A stretch of DNA of 64,000 nucleotides, from positions 372,001 through 436,000 of the forward strand of contig NZ_CP102275.1 of assembly GCF_025149465.1 (NCBI RefSeq). Reading direction: 5' to 3'. The position numbers and the translations under genes are program-made. The stretch comes from Thomasclavelia spiroformis DSM 1552. Its GTDB lineage: Bacteria > Bacillota_I > Bacilli_A > Erysipelotrichales > Coprobacillaceae. A model generated the notes under the pieces. That model worked only from the letters and a program-made list of their open reading frames with translations. It made no database searches and was not told the DNA's origin. Positions 52,302 to 61,137 of the stretch are shown here, in pieces. Each line of letters starts with the position of its first letter. The stretch's first letter is position 1.

Positions 52302-52979
52302 TTACTCCTCTCGTATATTATTTTTAAAATATTTTGTAAAAATTTCATTATTACTAAAGTCATCTAAATAATAATCTACAGATGCTTGAAAAATTTCTTT
52401 ATTATAAATATTAAATGTATCTTCTATTGCGATAGTGATAAATCCATTTTCTTTTGCGGTATTTATCGCATCTAAATTATCCTCAAAAACTAATGTATGT
52501 TGAGGTTTACTATTTATATAATGAGCAGCTTTATCGAAAATATAAGGCTCTTTTTTTGTTGTTTGCATTTCATCACATGTAAAAATGGCTTTAAAATATT
52601 TTAAAAGATTTAACCTTTTTAAAGCTACTATAGCTAAATCTTTGTTGCCTGAAGTGGTTAAAACCATGGGTATATTTAATTTTTTTAGTGTTGCTAAAAA
52701 ATTATTAACTCCTTTTTTTGAGGGAACCTCAAAATAATAAAAGTCATTTAAGATTTTTAAAAGATCTTGTTCTATTTTATCTGTTGAATAAGTTAAAGAG
52801 TAATGATTTTTTAAATAAAGACAACTTTCATTTAAAGTCATTGGATATAATACTTTTGAAAGATTATTTTCAGGTTGAATACCAAGTTTTAGTAAGTACC
52901 TTTCACCTAAATTATCCCAAATTTTCATGGAATCAATAAGTGTACCATCAATATCAAAAATTGCACCAGTAATTATCAT
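52302..52979 (-). CDS. HAD-family phosphatase within the thiamine operon
   Basis: A 225-residue HAD hydrolase (subfamily IA, phosphoglucomutase/phosphatase type) with the nucleophile and acid Asp9 and Asp11 (FDIDGTLIDS), motif II VLTTSGN, Lys in motif III and the motif IV acids in FEDNLDA. It overlaps thiE by 4 bases (ATGA) and ends 4 bases before thiD, so it belongs to the same transcript. The operon location suggests a thiamine- or HMP-linked phosphatase, for example TMP to thiamine for ThiN; this is inference. Confidence 0.9.
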   Translation of the reverse strand: MIITGAIFDIDGTLIDSMKIWDNLGERYLLKLGIQPENNLSKVLYPMTLNESCLYLKNHYSLTYSTDKIEQDLLKILNDFYYFEVPSKKGVNNFLATLKKLNIPMVLTTSGNKDLAIVALKRLNLLKYFKAIFTCDEMQTTKKEPYIFDKAAHYINSKPQHTLVFEDNLDAINTAKENGFITIAIEDTFNIYNKEIFQASVDYYLDDFSNNEIFTKYFKNNIREE

Positions 52980-53614
52980 TTTACTATCTCTTCAATAAGT
53001 TCTTTAAGTTTCATTGCTGCATTTTTTATATTTTTGTTTGCATATATGGCACTAATAACAGCAATACCGCTAATTCCAGTTTTAGAGAGTTGTTTAGCAT
53101 TATTTTCATCAATTCCACCGATTGCAACTACAGGAATATTAACAACATTACAAATTTCTTTTAATGTATTAATACTTACGCTTTTTGCATCATCTTTTGA
53201 AGTTGTTGTAAAGATTGATCCAACTCCTAAATAATTAGCACCTTGGCTTTGTGCAAGAAGTGCTTGTTCTACAGTTTGAACAGAAACACCGAGAATTTTT
53301 TCTTTTCCAATTAGTTTTCGTACTTCTTCTACACCCATATCATCTTGCCCAACATGAATACCATCAGCATTAGATTTTAAAGCTATTTCAACATTATCAT
53401 TAATAATAAATGGTACGTTATATTTTTTACAAAGCTCTTTTATTTTAATAGCTTCTTTAAAAAAAGAATCTATGTCTAAATTTTTTTCACGAAGTTGAAG
53501 AAAAGTTACTCCACCTTCAAGAGATTCTTCGATGTGTTTGTAAAAAGTATCGTTGTAACTCCATCTTCGATCAGTAACAGCATATAGTAAAAGAGATTTA
53601 TTATTTAATTTCAT
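52976..53614 (-). CDS. thiE: Thiamine-phosphate synthase
   Basis: Joins HMP-PP and thiazole phosphate to give thiamine phosphate. The 212 residues form a TIM barrel with LYAVTDRRW, GVTFLQLREKN, INDNVEIALKSNADGIHVGQDD, LGVSVQT, YLGVGSIFTTTSKDDA and VAIGGIDENNA. Its start overlaps the thiM 3' end by 14 bases. Part of the TPP-controlled operon. Confidence 0.96.
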   Translation of the reverse strand: MKLNNKSLLLYAVTDRRWSYNDTFYKHIEESLEGGVTFLQLREKNLDIDSFFKEAIKIKELCKKYNVPFIINDNVEIALKSNADGIHVGQDDMGVEEVRKLIGKEKILGVSVQTVEQALLAQSQGANYLGVGSIFTTTSKDDAKSVSINTLKEICNVVNIPVVAIGGIDENNAKQLSKTGISGIAVISAIYANKNIKNAAMKLKELIEEIVK

Positions 53615-54422
53615 ATTGAGCTTCCTTTTCTAAAATATCACTAGTTAAATTAAAAATTTCATCGAAAATTTTATTTTTATAAGTAAGATTTCCTTCATTT
53701 TTTTGTAATTTATCAAAAGCTCTTTGACCACAAATTCCCATAGCACAAATTGCAGATAGACATCCTCCAATCATATCGTCTTGATTAGCAGCAATATAAG
53801 CACTAGTCATTGCACTAAGCATACAGCCCGTACCGGAAATTTTACTCATCATAGGATGACCATTCGATACAACATAAGCAATCTCATTATTTGCAATGAT
53901 ATCTTTAGCCCCAGTAATAATTATTATGGAATTAGTTTTTTTAGCGAATTCTTTAGCAAAAGATACAATTTGATCAATATTATCAAGAGTTATTGCATCA
54001 TCTTCATTAGCATCAACGCCTTTAGTTGCAGAATTATTTCCTGCCAATGCTTTGATTTCTGAAATGTTTCCACGAATAACAGAAAATTTAATTTCTTCAA
54101 TTAATTTTTTGGCAGTATTGGTACGATATGTAGATGCACCTGCTCCAACGGGATCTAATAAAATAGGATGATTTAATTTATTAGAAATTTTTCCAGCTTC
54201 AAGCATTGAAGGGATAGTAAGGTGATTAAGTGTTCCAATATTAATATTTAGTGCTGAGCAAATTGATGTAATTTCTTTAACATCTTCAATTTCATCTGAC
54301 ATAATTGGTGCTCCACCACAGGCAATTAAAATATTTGCACAGTCATTAACAGTTACATAATTAGTAATATTATGTACTAACGGATTTAGTTTTCTTACAT
54401 TTTCTAGTTTTTCCCCAAGCAT
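53601..54422 (-). CDS. thiM: Hydroxyethylthiazole kinase
   Basis: Phosphorylates the thiazole alcohol in thiamine salvage. The 273 residues carry NPLVHNITNYVTVNDCANILIACGGAP, DPVGAGAS, IRGNISEIKAL, ITGAKD and SGTGCMLSAMTSAY. First gene after the TPP riboswitch; ATG 54422 follows ATGGAGGT. The presence of thiM and thiD without thiC/thiG here indicates salvage rather than full synthesis, at least at this locus. Confidence 0.96.
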   Translation of the reverse strand: MLGEKLENVRKLNPLVHNITNYVTVNDCANILIACGGAPIMSDEIEDVKEITSICSALNINIGTLNHLTIPSMLEAGKISNKLNHPILLDPVGAGASTYRTNTAKKLIEEIKFSVIRGNISEIKALAGNNSATKGVDANEDDAITLDNIDQIVSFAKEFAKKTNSIIIITGAKDIIANNEIAYVVSNGHPMMSKISGTGCMLSAMTSAYIAANQDDMIGGCLSAICAMGICGQRAFDKLQKNEGNLTYKNKIFDEIFNLTSDILEKEAQYEIK

Positions 54423-54471
54423 ATTTTACCTCCATATAATCTATTTTTGACAAAATTATATAAGGGTTAGC

Positions 54472-54508
54472 AATAAAATAAAAATGAGCATACCAAACAG
54501 ATATACTC
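54472..54508 (-). terminator. Riboswitch-controlled leader terminator
   Basis: On the minus strand GAGTATA (54508-54502) pairs with TATGCTC (54492-54486, with a G-T pair), followed by ATTTTTATTTTATT. It lies between the TPP aptamer and thiM. A competing small hairpin (CACTA/TAGTG, 54508-54523) precedes it. Confidence 0.75.
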
Positions 54509-54528
54509 ACTAAAATTATAGTGTATTT

Positions 54529-54612
54529 TATCCCTACGTTGGCATTATCCAAATCAGGTTATGGGTCGAAGGTAATACCTTCCTCTCAGCCTGTACAACA
54601 AGCTCCCCTTAA
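54529..54612 (-). promoter_or_regulatory. TPP riboswitch (THI element)
   Basis: The minus strand shows the conserved pieces in order: AAGGGGAGC, GGCTGAGAGGAAGG, CGACCC, AACCTGAT, GGATAATGCCAACGTAGGGA. With the terminator downstream this is a classical transcription-off switch that turns down thiM-thiE-HAD-thiD when TPP is high. Confidence 0.97.
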
Positions 54613-54628
54613 TAATGTTGTCATATTA

Positions 54629-54657
54629 ATTTTACTTTGAATGTAAAAAAATATCAA
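54629..54657 (-). promoter_or_regulatory. Promoter of the thiamine operon
   Basis: On the minus strand TTGATA (54657-54652), 17-base spacer, TAAAAT (54634-54629). Start would be about 10 bases before the riboswitch. Confidence 0.7.
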
Positions 54658-54697
54658 GTAAACAAAATATTAGTAGATAGATAAAAATAAAATATTT

Positions 54698-54724
54698 TTA
54701 GCACTCAGGTGTTGACAGTGCTAG
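54698..54724. promoter_or_regulatory. CIRCE element 1 (imperfect), HrcA operator
   Basis: TTAGCACTC, nine bases, then CAGTGCTAG (7 of 9 matches to GAGTGCTAA). It covers the clpB -35 region. Confidence 0.75.
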
Positions 54725-54739
54725 AATTTTGTGTATAAT
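54712..54739 (+). promoter_or_regulatory. Promoter of clpB
   Basis: TTGACA (54712-54717) and TATAAT (54734-54739), 16-base spacer, lying between and overlapping the two CIRCE elements. Confidence 0.85.
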
Positions 54740-54743
54740 ATAA

Positions 54744-54770
54744 TTAGCACTTGGATAGATAGAGTGCTAA
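54744..54770. promoter_or_regulatory. CIRCE element 2, HrcA operator
   Basis: TTAGCACTT, nine bases, GAGTGCTAA: one mismatch to the consensus. It covers the transcription start, so HrcA binding would block clpB directly. Confidence 0.9.
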
Positions 54771-54783
54771 AGGAGTGATGACA

Positions 54784-57348
54784 ATGAACATTGAAAAGTG
54801 GACAACTAAGATGCAAGAGGCGATTCAAAAAGCTATTAAAATGGCTAGTGAAATGAATCATCAAGTAGTAGATGTAGAACATTTTTTATTAGCATTACTA
54901 GAAGATAATGCGGGTATTATGTATCGTGTGTTAGTAAAATGTAATGTTGATATTGCTAGATTACAAAATAGCTTAACTGCAAGATTGCAAAATAAGCCGA
55001 TTGTAAATAATGTGGATATAAATAGCATACGTCTTTCTTATGATTTAAATCAGTTATTTGGTTTGGCTGATAAGCAAATGTCTAAGTTTAAAGATGAGTA
55101 TTTAAGTGTAGAACATTTGATCATGGCTTTATTTGATTTGAATAGTTCATGGGTCAAAGATTTATTAAATGAATTTCATTTAAATCGAAAAGATGTAAAG
55201 AAAGTTATTGATGAAATGCGGGGTGGAAATATGGTAAATAATCAAAATCCTGAAAATCAATATGAAGTATTAGAAAAATATGGACGTGATTTAACTAAAG
55301 ATGTAGCTGATGGTAAACTTGATCCAGTCATTGGGCGTGATGAAGAAATTCGTCGTGTGATTCAGATTTTATCACGTAAAACTAAGAATAATCCGATTTT
55401 AATTGGAGAACCAGGTGTTGGTAAAACTGCGATTGTAGAAGGATTAGCATGGCGTATTTTTAAAAACGATGTACCAGTTTCTTTGCAAAATAAAACTTTA
55501 TATGAATTGGATTTAGGTGCATTAGTTGCAGGGGCTAAATATCGTGGAGAATTTGAAGAACGTCTAAAAGCTGTTTTAAATGAAATAAAAAAAGCAGAAG
55601 GAAATATTATCTTATTTATCGATGAAATTCATCAATTAGTTGGTGCTGGTAAAACTGATGGGGCAATGGATGCTGCAAACTTATTGAAACCGATGTTAGC
55701 ACGTGGTGAACTTCACTGTATTGGTGCAACAACTTTAGATGAATATCGTATGTATATTGAAAAAGATGTAGCGTTAGAAAGAAGATTTCAAAAAGTTCAA
55801 GTTGATGAACCTGATCAAGATGATACAATTGCAATCTTACGTGGTTTAAAAGATTCATTTGAATCACATCATGGAGTTCAAATAACTGATAGTGCGATCA
55901 TTGGTGCTGTAAATATGTCACAAAGATATATTACTGATCGTTTTTTACCCGATAAAGCAATTGATTTAATTGATGAAGCATGTGCTTCAATTCGTATGGA
56001 AATTGATTCTTTGCCAGAGGAACTTGATACGATTACACGTGAGAAAAATCGTTTGGAAATGGAACGTATTTCAATTGAAAAAGAGGATAAAAGTGAAGAT
56101 AATGAAAAGCGTTTAAATGAAATAAAAAGTCGTATTGCTTCATTAGATGAACAAGTAAAAGGTTTAAGTGATAAATGGCAAGAAGAAAAGAAATCTTTGG
56201 ATCATATTAAAGAATTAAAAGATCAAAAAGTTCGTTTAGAAGCGTTAAAAGAAAAATATCAAACAGAAGGTAATTTAGAAGAAGCATCTAAGATCAAATA
56301 TCAAACATTACCTCAAATTGAAAAAGAAATAAGTCAATTTGAAGCATCTAAAAAAGAAGATGATTTATTACAGGAAAAAGTAACTGTAGAAACAGTTAGC
56401 GAAGTAATTGCTCGTTGGACTGGTATACCTGTAAATAAACTTATGGAATCTGAACGTGAAAAATTATTACACCTAGATGAAGCTTTGAAAGTTAGAGTTA
56501 TTGGACAAGATGATGCAATTGAAAAAGTTACTGATGCAATTTTAAGATCACGTGCAGGTATTAATGATGAAAACCGTCCAATTGGAAGTTTCTTATTCTT
56601 AGGACCTACGGGAGTAGGTAAAACAGAAGTAGCAAAATCACTTGCTGAACAATTGTTTGATACTGAAAAAAATATTGTTCGAATTGATATGTCAGAATAT
56701 ATGGAAAAATTTAGTGTATCTCGTTTAGTAGGAGCTCCACCAGGATATGTAGGCTACGAAGAAGGCGGGCAATTGACTGAAGCGGTACGTCGTCATCCGT
56801 ATAGTATTGTTTTATTAGATGAAATTGAAAAAGCACATCCAGAAGTGTTTAATATCTTATTACAAGTTTTAGATGATGGACGTATTACTGATTCTAAAGG
56901 TAATTTGGTAAGTTTTAAAAATACTATCATTATTATGACATCAAATATTGGTTCCAACTATTTATTAGAAGGAAATAATGAAGAAACTAGAGCAGCAATC
57001 GATAATGAATTAAAAAATCATTTTAAACCAGAATTTTTAAATCGTATTGATGAAATTGTTTACTTCAATTCTCTTGATCAAAGTGTTGTTAACAAAATCA
57101 TTAATAAATTCATTAATCAATTATCACATCGTTTAGAGGATAAAAAGATAACTATTAATGTAACTGATCGTGCTAAGGCAATTATTAGTGAATATGGTTA
57201 TGACGTGACATTTGGAGCTCGTCCATTAAAGAGATTTATTCAATCTAATATTGAAACTTTAATTGCTCGTGAAATGATTAAAGGAACAATAAAAAATGGA
57301 AGTACCGTAACTGTTGATTATGATGATGGATTTAAATTAATTAGTTAA
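54784..57348 (+). CDS. clpB: ClpB disaggregase
   Basis: Hexameric AAA+ chaperone that rescues aggregated proteins with DnaK. The 854 residues contain the Clp N domain (1-~145), AAA-1 with Walker A GEPGVGKT (208-215) and [12 protein letters not shown], a coiled-coil M domain (~405-520), AAA-2 with GPTGVGKT (607-614) and the ClpB C-terminal domain. The middle domain distinguishes it from ClpA/ClpC. ATG 54784 follows AAAGGAG; GTG 54775 and ATG 54778 are too close to the site. Two CIRCE elements point to HrcA control. Confidence 0.95.
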   Translation: MNIEKWTTKMQEAIQKAIKMASEMNHQVVDVEHFLLALLEDNAGIMYRVLVKCNVDIARLQNSLTARLQNKPIVNNVDINSIRLSYDLNQLFGLADKQMSKFKDEYLSVEHLIMALFDLNSSWVKDLLNEFHLNRKDVKKVIDEMRGGNMVNNQNPENQYEVLEKYGRDLTKDVADGKLDPVIGRDEEIRRVIQILSRKTKNNPILIGEPGVGKTAIVEGLAWRIFKNDVPVSLQNKTLYELDLGALVAGAKYRGEFEERLKAVLNEIKKAEGNIILFIDEIHQLVGAGKTDGAMDAANLLKPMLARGELHCIGATTLDEYRMYIEKDVALERRFQKVQVDEPDQDDTIAILRGLKDSFESHHGVQITDSAIIGAVNMSQRYITDRFLPDKAIDLIDEACASIRMEIDSLPEELDTITREKNRLEMERISIEKEDKSEDNEKRLNEIKSRIASLDEQVKGLSDKWQEEKKSLDHIKELKDQKVRLEALKEKYQTEGNLEEASKIKYQTLPQIEKEISQFEASKKEDDLLQEKVTVETVSEVIARWTGIPVNKLMESEREKLLHLDEALKVRVIGQDDAIEKVTDAILRSRAGINDENRPIGSFLFLGPTGVGKTEVAKSLAEQLFDTEKNIVRIDMSEYMEKFSVSRLVGAPPGYVGYEEGGQLTEAVRRHPYSIVLLDEIEKAHPEVFNILLQVLDDGRITDSKGNLVSFKNTIIIMTSNIGSNYLLEGNNEETRAAIDNELKNHFKPEFLNRIDEIVYFNSLDQSVVNKIINKFINQLSHRLEDKKITINVTDRAKAIISEYGYDVTFGARPLKRFIQSNIETLIAREMIKGTIKNGSTVTVDYDDGFKLIS

Positions 57349-57353
57349 AATAT

Positions 57354-57390
57354 GGCTAGAAAGTAACTTTCTAGCCTTTGTTTATTTTTT
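57354..57390 (+). terminator. Terminator after clpB
   Basis: GGCTAGAAAGT (57354-57364) pairs with ACTTTCTAGCC (57366-57376), followed by a T-rich run. Confidence 0.85.
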
Positions 57391-57437
57391 TATAAGCTGG
57401 TTAAAATATAAATAAATAATGATATCGAGGTGTCATA

Positions 57438-58256
57438 ATGCATAGATTTAAACGGGTTGTTATAAAATTTTTTTCATCTCAAGGAAATTTATTTCGTTAC
57501 TCTTCTAGTTTTTGTATGTTACTAGGATTGTTACCAGGTTTGATTATTGTATTGAGAATTTTTCAAAATGAAATATTAAATAATCCTAAATTAGTTGAGT
57601 TTTTATATTGGTATTTACCAAAAGAATTAATTTCTCCGTTTATCGAATATGTTTTATCAAAACATTATGATACGTATTTATCGTTAATAATCTCGATGGG
57701 ATTATCAATTTATTTAGCTAGTAATGCAATTTATTCATTTATGTTGATTTCAAAGGATGATGAAGATTTTAATACTTATAATATTTTGATTAGAATTAAA
57801 GCAATTATAATGTTTATATCGTTGATTATAGGCTTAATATTATTGGCATTTATTAATTATTTTACAAGAAGTATAATTGTTATTGGAATAGGTTTTTTGG
57901 TATTGTTTTATTTTTTTTATCGTTTTTTATCTTTTGAAAAAAGATTTATTACTTATGGAATAGTTGGTTCGTTATTTACATGTATCGGTATAATGATTGT
58001 TGGTATCGGATTTATATATTTTATAGATAATTATACAAGATATGATGTTTTGTATGGACCATTAGCTAGCATTGTAGTTTTATTAATTTCAATTTATTTA
58101 ATTTCTAGTATTATTTATTTTGGATATTGTTTGAATCATGAATATACTAAATATGTAAAAAAACCTGAATATAAGGGATCATGGTATTATAATAGTGGTA
58201 GTTGGGTAATTAGAAAAGTTATTAAATTTATAAATAGTTTAAAAAATGGACTTTAG
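57438..58256 (+). CDS. YihY/BrkB family membrane protein
   Basis: A 272-residue inner-membrane protein with about six hydrophobic helices, formerly called RNase BN, now of unknown function (transport of small molecules or lipids proposed). The family pattern is visible as helix-loop-helix pairs, with GIVGSLFTCIGIMIVGIGFIYF-like spacing and NYTRYDVLYGPLASIVVLLI. The ATG follows GAGGTGTCATA. It is a single gene between terminators. Confidence 0.85.
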   Translation: MHRFKRVVIKFFSSQGNLFRYSSSFCMLLGLLPGLIIVLRIFQNEILNNPKLVEFLYWYLPKELISPFIEYVLSKHYDTYLSLIISMGLSIYLASNAIYSFMLISKDDEDFNTYNILIRIKAIIMFISLIIGLILLAFINYFTRSIIVIGIGFLVLFYFFYRFLSFEKRFITYGIVGSLFTCIGIMIVGIGFIYFIDNYTRYDVLYGPLASIVVLLISIYLISSIIYFGYCLNHEYTKYVKKPEYKGSWYYNSGSWVIRKVIKFINSLKNGL

Positions 58257-58273
58257 TATAAAGTCTATTTTTT
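58242..58273 (+). terminator. Terminator overlapping the yihY-like stop
   Basis: AAAAATGGACTTTA (58242-58255) pairs with TAAAGTCTATTTTT (58259-58272, one G-T pair), loop GTA. Confidence 0.85.
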
Positions 58274-58337
58274 ATTGATAGATTAAAATTCTTTTATCCG
58301 TGTATTAAACATGTTAGAATGGTAGCGGAGGAATATT

Positions 58338-59078
58338 ATGCAGCGATATTTTATAGATGAAGATTTAAAAGATAAAGATTGTTTGATATTAACAGGTAAT
58401 GATTTACATCATTTGAAAAATGTTATGAGAAGTAAAAATGGTGAAAAGATTATTTGTATTGATATAAATGGTATGGTTTATCTTTGTGTACTAGATGATT
58501 TGGATCAAGGATTGATCAAGATTGTTGAGGAATTGGATGAAAATAATGAATTGGATGTTGAGGTTACTTTAGTTTATGCTTTACCTAAAGGTGATAAATT
58601 TGAATTGGTTTTACAAAAAACAACAGAACTAGGAGTTAGTAGAATTGTTCCTTTAATTACAAGACGATGTGTTGTTAAAAGTGATAAAGCAAAATTTTCT
58701 AAAAAACTAACTCGTTATGAAAAAATCTTAAAAGAAGCTACGCAACAGTCAAGAAGAAATAAAGTTCCAGAAATAGTTAATGTAATAAAATTAGATGAAC
58801 TTAAAGAATATTTAGGTGACTATAATTTAGTTGCCTATGAAGAAAAGGCAAAAAATGATACCGATTTTGCATTAAAAGAATGTTTGAAACAATTGAATCC
58901 TGGTGATAAAATAACAATTATTGTAGGCAGTGAAGGTGGTTTTGATTATGAAGAAATTAGTATGATGGAATCAATGAATATAAATGCTTGTTCTTTAGGA
59001 AAAAGAATTTTAAGAAGCGAAACTGCACCATTGTACTTATTAAGTGTTATTGGTTTTGCTAGGGAGATTGGTAAATGA
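58338..59078 (+). CDS. rsmE: 16S rRNA m3U1498 methyltransferase
   Basis: SPOUT-class (knotted) SAM enzyme that methylates U1498 of 16S rRNA. The 246 residues have an N-terminal PUA-like domain (MQRYFIDED ... HHLKNVMRSKNGEKI), then the SPOUT domain with ALPKGDKFELVLQKTTELGV, QQSRRNKVP, IIVGSEGGFDYEEI and the C-terminal LGKRILRSETAPLYLLSVIGF. The ATG follows GCGGAGGAAT. Its 3' end overlaps the next gene by 4 bases. Confidence 0.95.
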   Translation: MQRYFIDEDLKDKDCLILTGNDLHHLKNVMRSKNGEKIICIDINGMVYLCVLDDLDQGLIKIVEELDENNELDVEVTLVYALPKGDKFELVLQKTTELGVSRIVPLITRRCVVKSDKAKFSKKLTRYEKILKEATQQSRRNKVPEIVNVIKLDELKEYLGDYNLVAYEEKAKNDTDFALKECLKQLNPGDKITIIVGSEGGFDYEEISMMESMNINACSLGKRILRSETAPLYLLSVIGFAREIGK

Positions 59079-59842
59079 AAGTATTAAAGTTATTATATAA
59101 GTATCGTTATGAAGTGAAATTAAATAAAACGAAATTATTTGAATTTGTTAATAATGGTAGTAAAGAAATTGAACAAGAAGGTTTCGTTTATAAAGTTAAA
59201 AATCCATGGGATTTATTTGCTTATGAAGTTATTTTAAAAGGTATTAGAGCAAAAAAAGAAATTGATCAATGTTATAATAATTTTATAGCTAATAACTATG
59301 ATTTATTTGAACATATCAATTATAAACAACGACAAAGTATTTTTAAGTATGATATAAATAAGATTACAAAAGATCTCATAAATTTTGTTGATCGTAATAG
59401 TAAGGAAATTATCCATATACCATACTTAGAGCCATTTATAAATAAATATTATCTTAATGATTATATGTTGGTAACATTAAAACATCATATACAATATATT
59501 AATGATTTTTCTAAAGATATTGATATTTTTATTAAATTATATGATATGCAACCATATGAATCAGATTTTTCTTCTTTACAGCTAGTGGGTAAAGATCAAG
59601 AAAATGAATATTTATATCATGATGATTTTAAAGTGGTTTATCAATTTAAGAATAATAAAATAGTAAATGAAATATGTTTAGTTGATAAGTATACAAAAAA
59701 ATATCCTGATTTACAAAATATTAAAGATGTAATTGATAAAATTATTAAGCAAGAAGATGATGAAAATATTTTAGAATATTTATATGAACATGAATTAATT
59801 GGGGAAAAGACCCATAAAAAAATAAAAAGAAAATTAAAATAG
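59075..59842 (+). CDS. Hypothetical protein between rsmE and mtaB
   Basis: Not recognised. 255 residues, predicted soluble and mainly helical with a high Lys/Asn/Tyr/Ile content; no Cys motif or signal peptide. Features are an N-terminal KVLKLLYKYRYEVKLN, a middle KQRQSIFKYDINKITKDL and a C-terminal charged helix (EKTHKKIKRKLK). It overlaps rsmE (ATGA) and ends 8 bases before mtaB, so it is translated as part of the rsmE-mtaB-murE-like operon. Confidence 0.7.
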   Translation: MKVLKLLYKYRYEVKLNKTKLFEFVNNGSKEIEQEGFVYKVKNPWDLFAYEVILKGIRAKKEIDQCYNNFIANNYDLFEHINYKQRQSIFKYDINKITKDLINFVDRNSKEIIHIPYLEPFINKYYLNDYMLVTLKHHIQYINDFSKDIDIFIKLYDMQPYESDFSSLQLVGKDQENEYLYHDDFKVVYQFKNNKIVNEICLVDKYTKKYPDLQNIKDVIDKIIKQEDDENILEYLYEHELIGEKTHKKIKRKLK

Positions 59843-59850
59843 GTGAGTAA

Positions 59851-61137
59851 ATGAAAACAATAGCATTTCATACATTAGGTTGTAAAGTAAATACATATGA
59901 ATCAAATGCAATGTTAAAAATATTTAACGAAGCAGGTTATCAAGAAGTTGATTTTAAAGAAATTGCAGATGTATATGTAATAAATACATGTACTGTCACT
60001 AATACAGGTGATAGTAAATCAAGACAGATGATTCGTAAAGCAATTCGTAAAAATCCTCAAGCTACAGTGTGTGTAGCTGGGTGTTATAGTCAAATAGCAC
60101 CAGAAGAAATTGAACAAATTGAAGGGGTTGGAGTTGTTTTAGGAACTCAACATCGAAAAGATATTGTTAAATATGTTGATGAATATTTGAAAACAGGGAA
60201 ACCGGTTATTAAAGTTGATAATGTTATGAACTTGAAAAAGTTTGAGGATTTAAATATTGATCGTTTTAAAAATACTAGAGCTTTTTTAAAGATCCAAGAT
60301 GGGTGTAATAATTTTTGTACATATTGTATTATCCCATATGCGCGGGGTAGGGTTCGCTCAAGGGATAAAGATAGTGTTTTAAATCAAGCCAAAACCCTGG
60401 TGGCTAATGGTTATGTTGAAATTGTTTTGACAGGAATTCATACAGCAGGGTATGGAGAAGACTTGGATAATTATAGTTTTTATGATTTATTAGTTGATTT
60501 GGTTAAAATAGATGGTCTTAAAAGATTAAGAATATCTTCAATTGAGACGAGTCAGATTAGTGATGAAATAATTAATTTGATTGGCTCTAATGATATAATT
60601 GTTGATCATTTACATATTCCATTACAATCAGGTTGTGATGCTACATTAAAGAGAATGAATCGTAAATATACAACAAGTCAATATTTAGAAAAAATTAATA
60701 AAATTCGTAATTATCTACCCAATATTGCTTTTACTACGGATGTGATTGTTGGATTTCCAGGTGAAAGTGACGAGGAATTTGAAGAGACTTATAATTTTAT
60801 TAAAGAAGTTAATTATAGTGAATTACATGTATTCCCTTATTCACTGCGTAGAAATACACCTGCAGCTAAGATGAAAGATCAAGTAGATGATAAAATTAAA
60901 CATGAAAGAGTTAATAGATTGTTAGAGTTATCAAAGAAATTAAATCGTGATTTTGCTTTAAAACAAATAGGTAAGATTTTAAAAGTATTATTTGAAAAGA
61001 GAGATGGTGATTATCTAGTAGGTCATGCTAGTGATTATTTAAAAGTTAAAGTAAAAACTACTGATAATTTGATCGGTGAAATTGTTGAAGTTAAAATTAA
61101 TAATTATGAAGGGATATTGGAAGGAAGTGTAGTTTAA
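59851..61137 (+). CDS. mtaB: tRNA (t6A37) methylthiotransferase
   Basis: MtaB turns t6A37 into ms2t6A37 in tRNAs reading ANN codons. The 428 residues have the UPF0004 domain with three cysteines (Cys11 in LGCKVN, INTCTVTN, AGCYSQ), the radical-SAM motif Cys152-x3-Cys156-x2-Cys159 (GCNNFCTYC) and a C-terminal TRAM domain (~365-428). The GxGxxN spacing and CKVNTYES match MtaB rather than MiaB/RimO. Its stop overlaps the next start by 1 base. Confidence 0.95.
   Translation: MKTIAFHTLGCKVNTYESNAMLKIFNEAGYQEVDFKEIADVYVINTCTVTNTGDSKSRQMIRKAIRKNPQATVCVAGCYSQIAPEEIEQIEGVGVVLGTQHRKDIVKYVDEYLKTGKPVIKVDNVMNLKKFEDLNIDRFKNTRAFLKIQDGCNNFCTYCIIPYARGRVRSRDKDSVLNQAKTLVANGYVEIVLTGIHTAGYGEDLDNYSFYDLLVDLVKIDGLKRLRISSIETSQISDEIINLIGSNDIIVDHLHIPLQSGCDATLKRMNRKYTTSQYLEKINKIRNYLPNIAFTTDVIVGFPGESDEEFEETYNFIKEVNYSELHVFPYSLRRNTPAAKMKDQVDDKIKHERVNRLLELSKKLNRDFALKQIGKILKVLFEKRDGDYLVGHASDYLKVKVKTTDNLIGEIVEVKINNYEGILEGSVV

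Noticed and set aside
53781-54062. Plus-strand frame of 93 codons opposite thiM
   Set aside because: thiM motifs are clear on the minus strand; this frame has no homology features.
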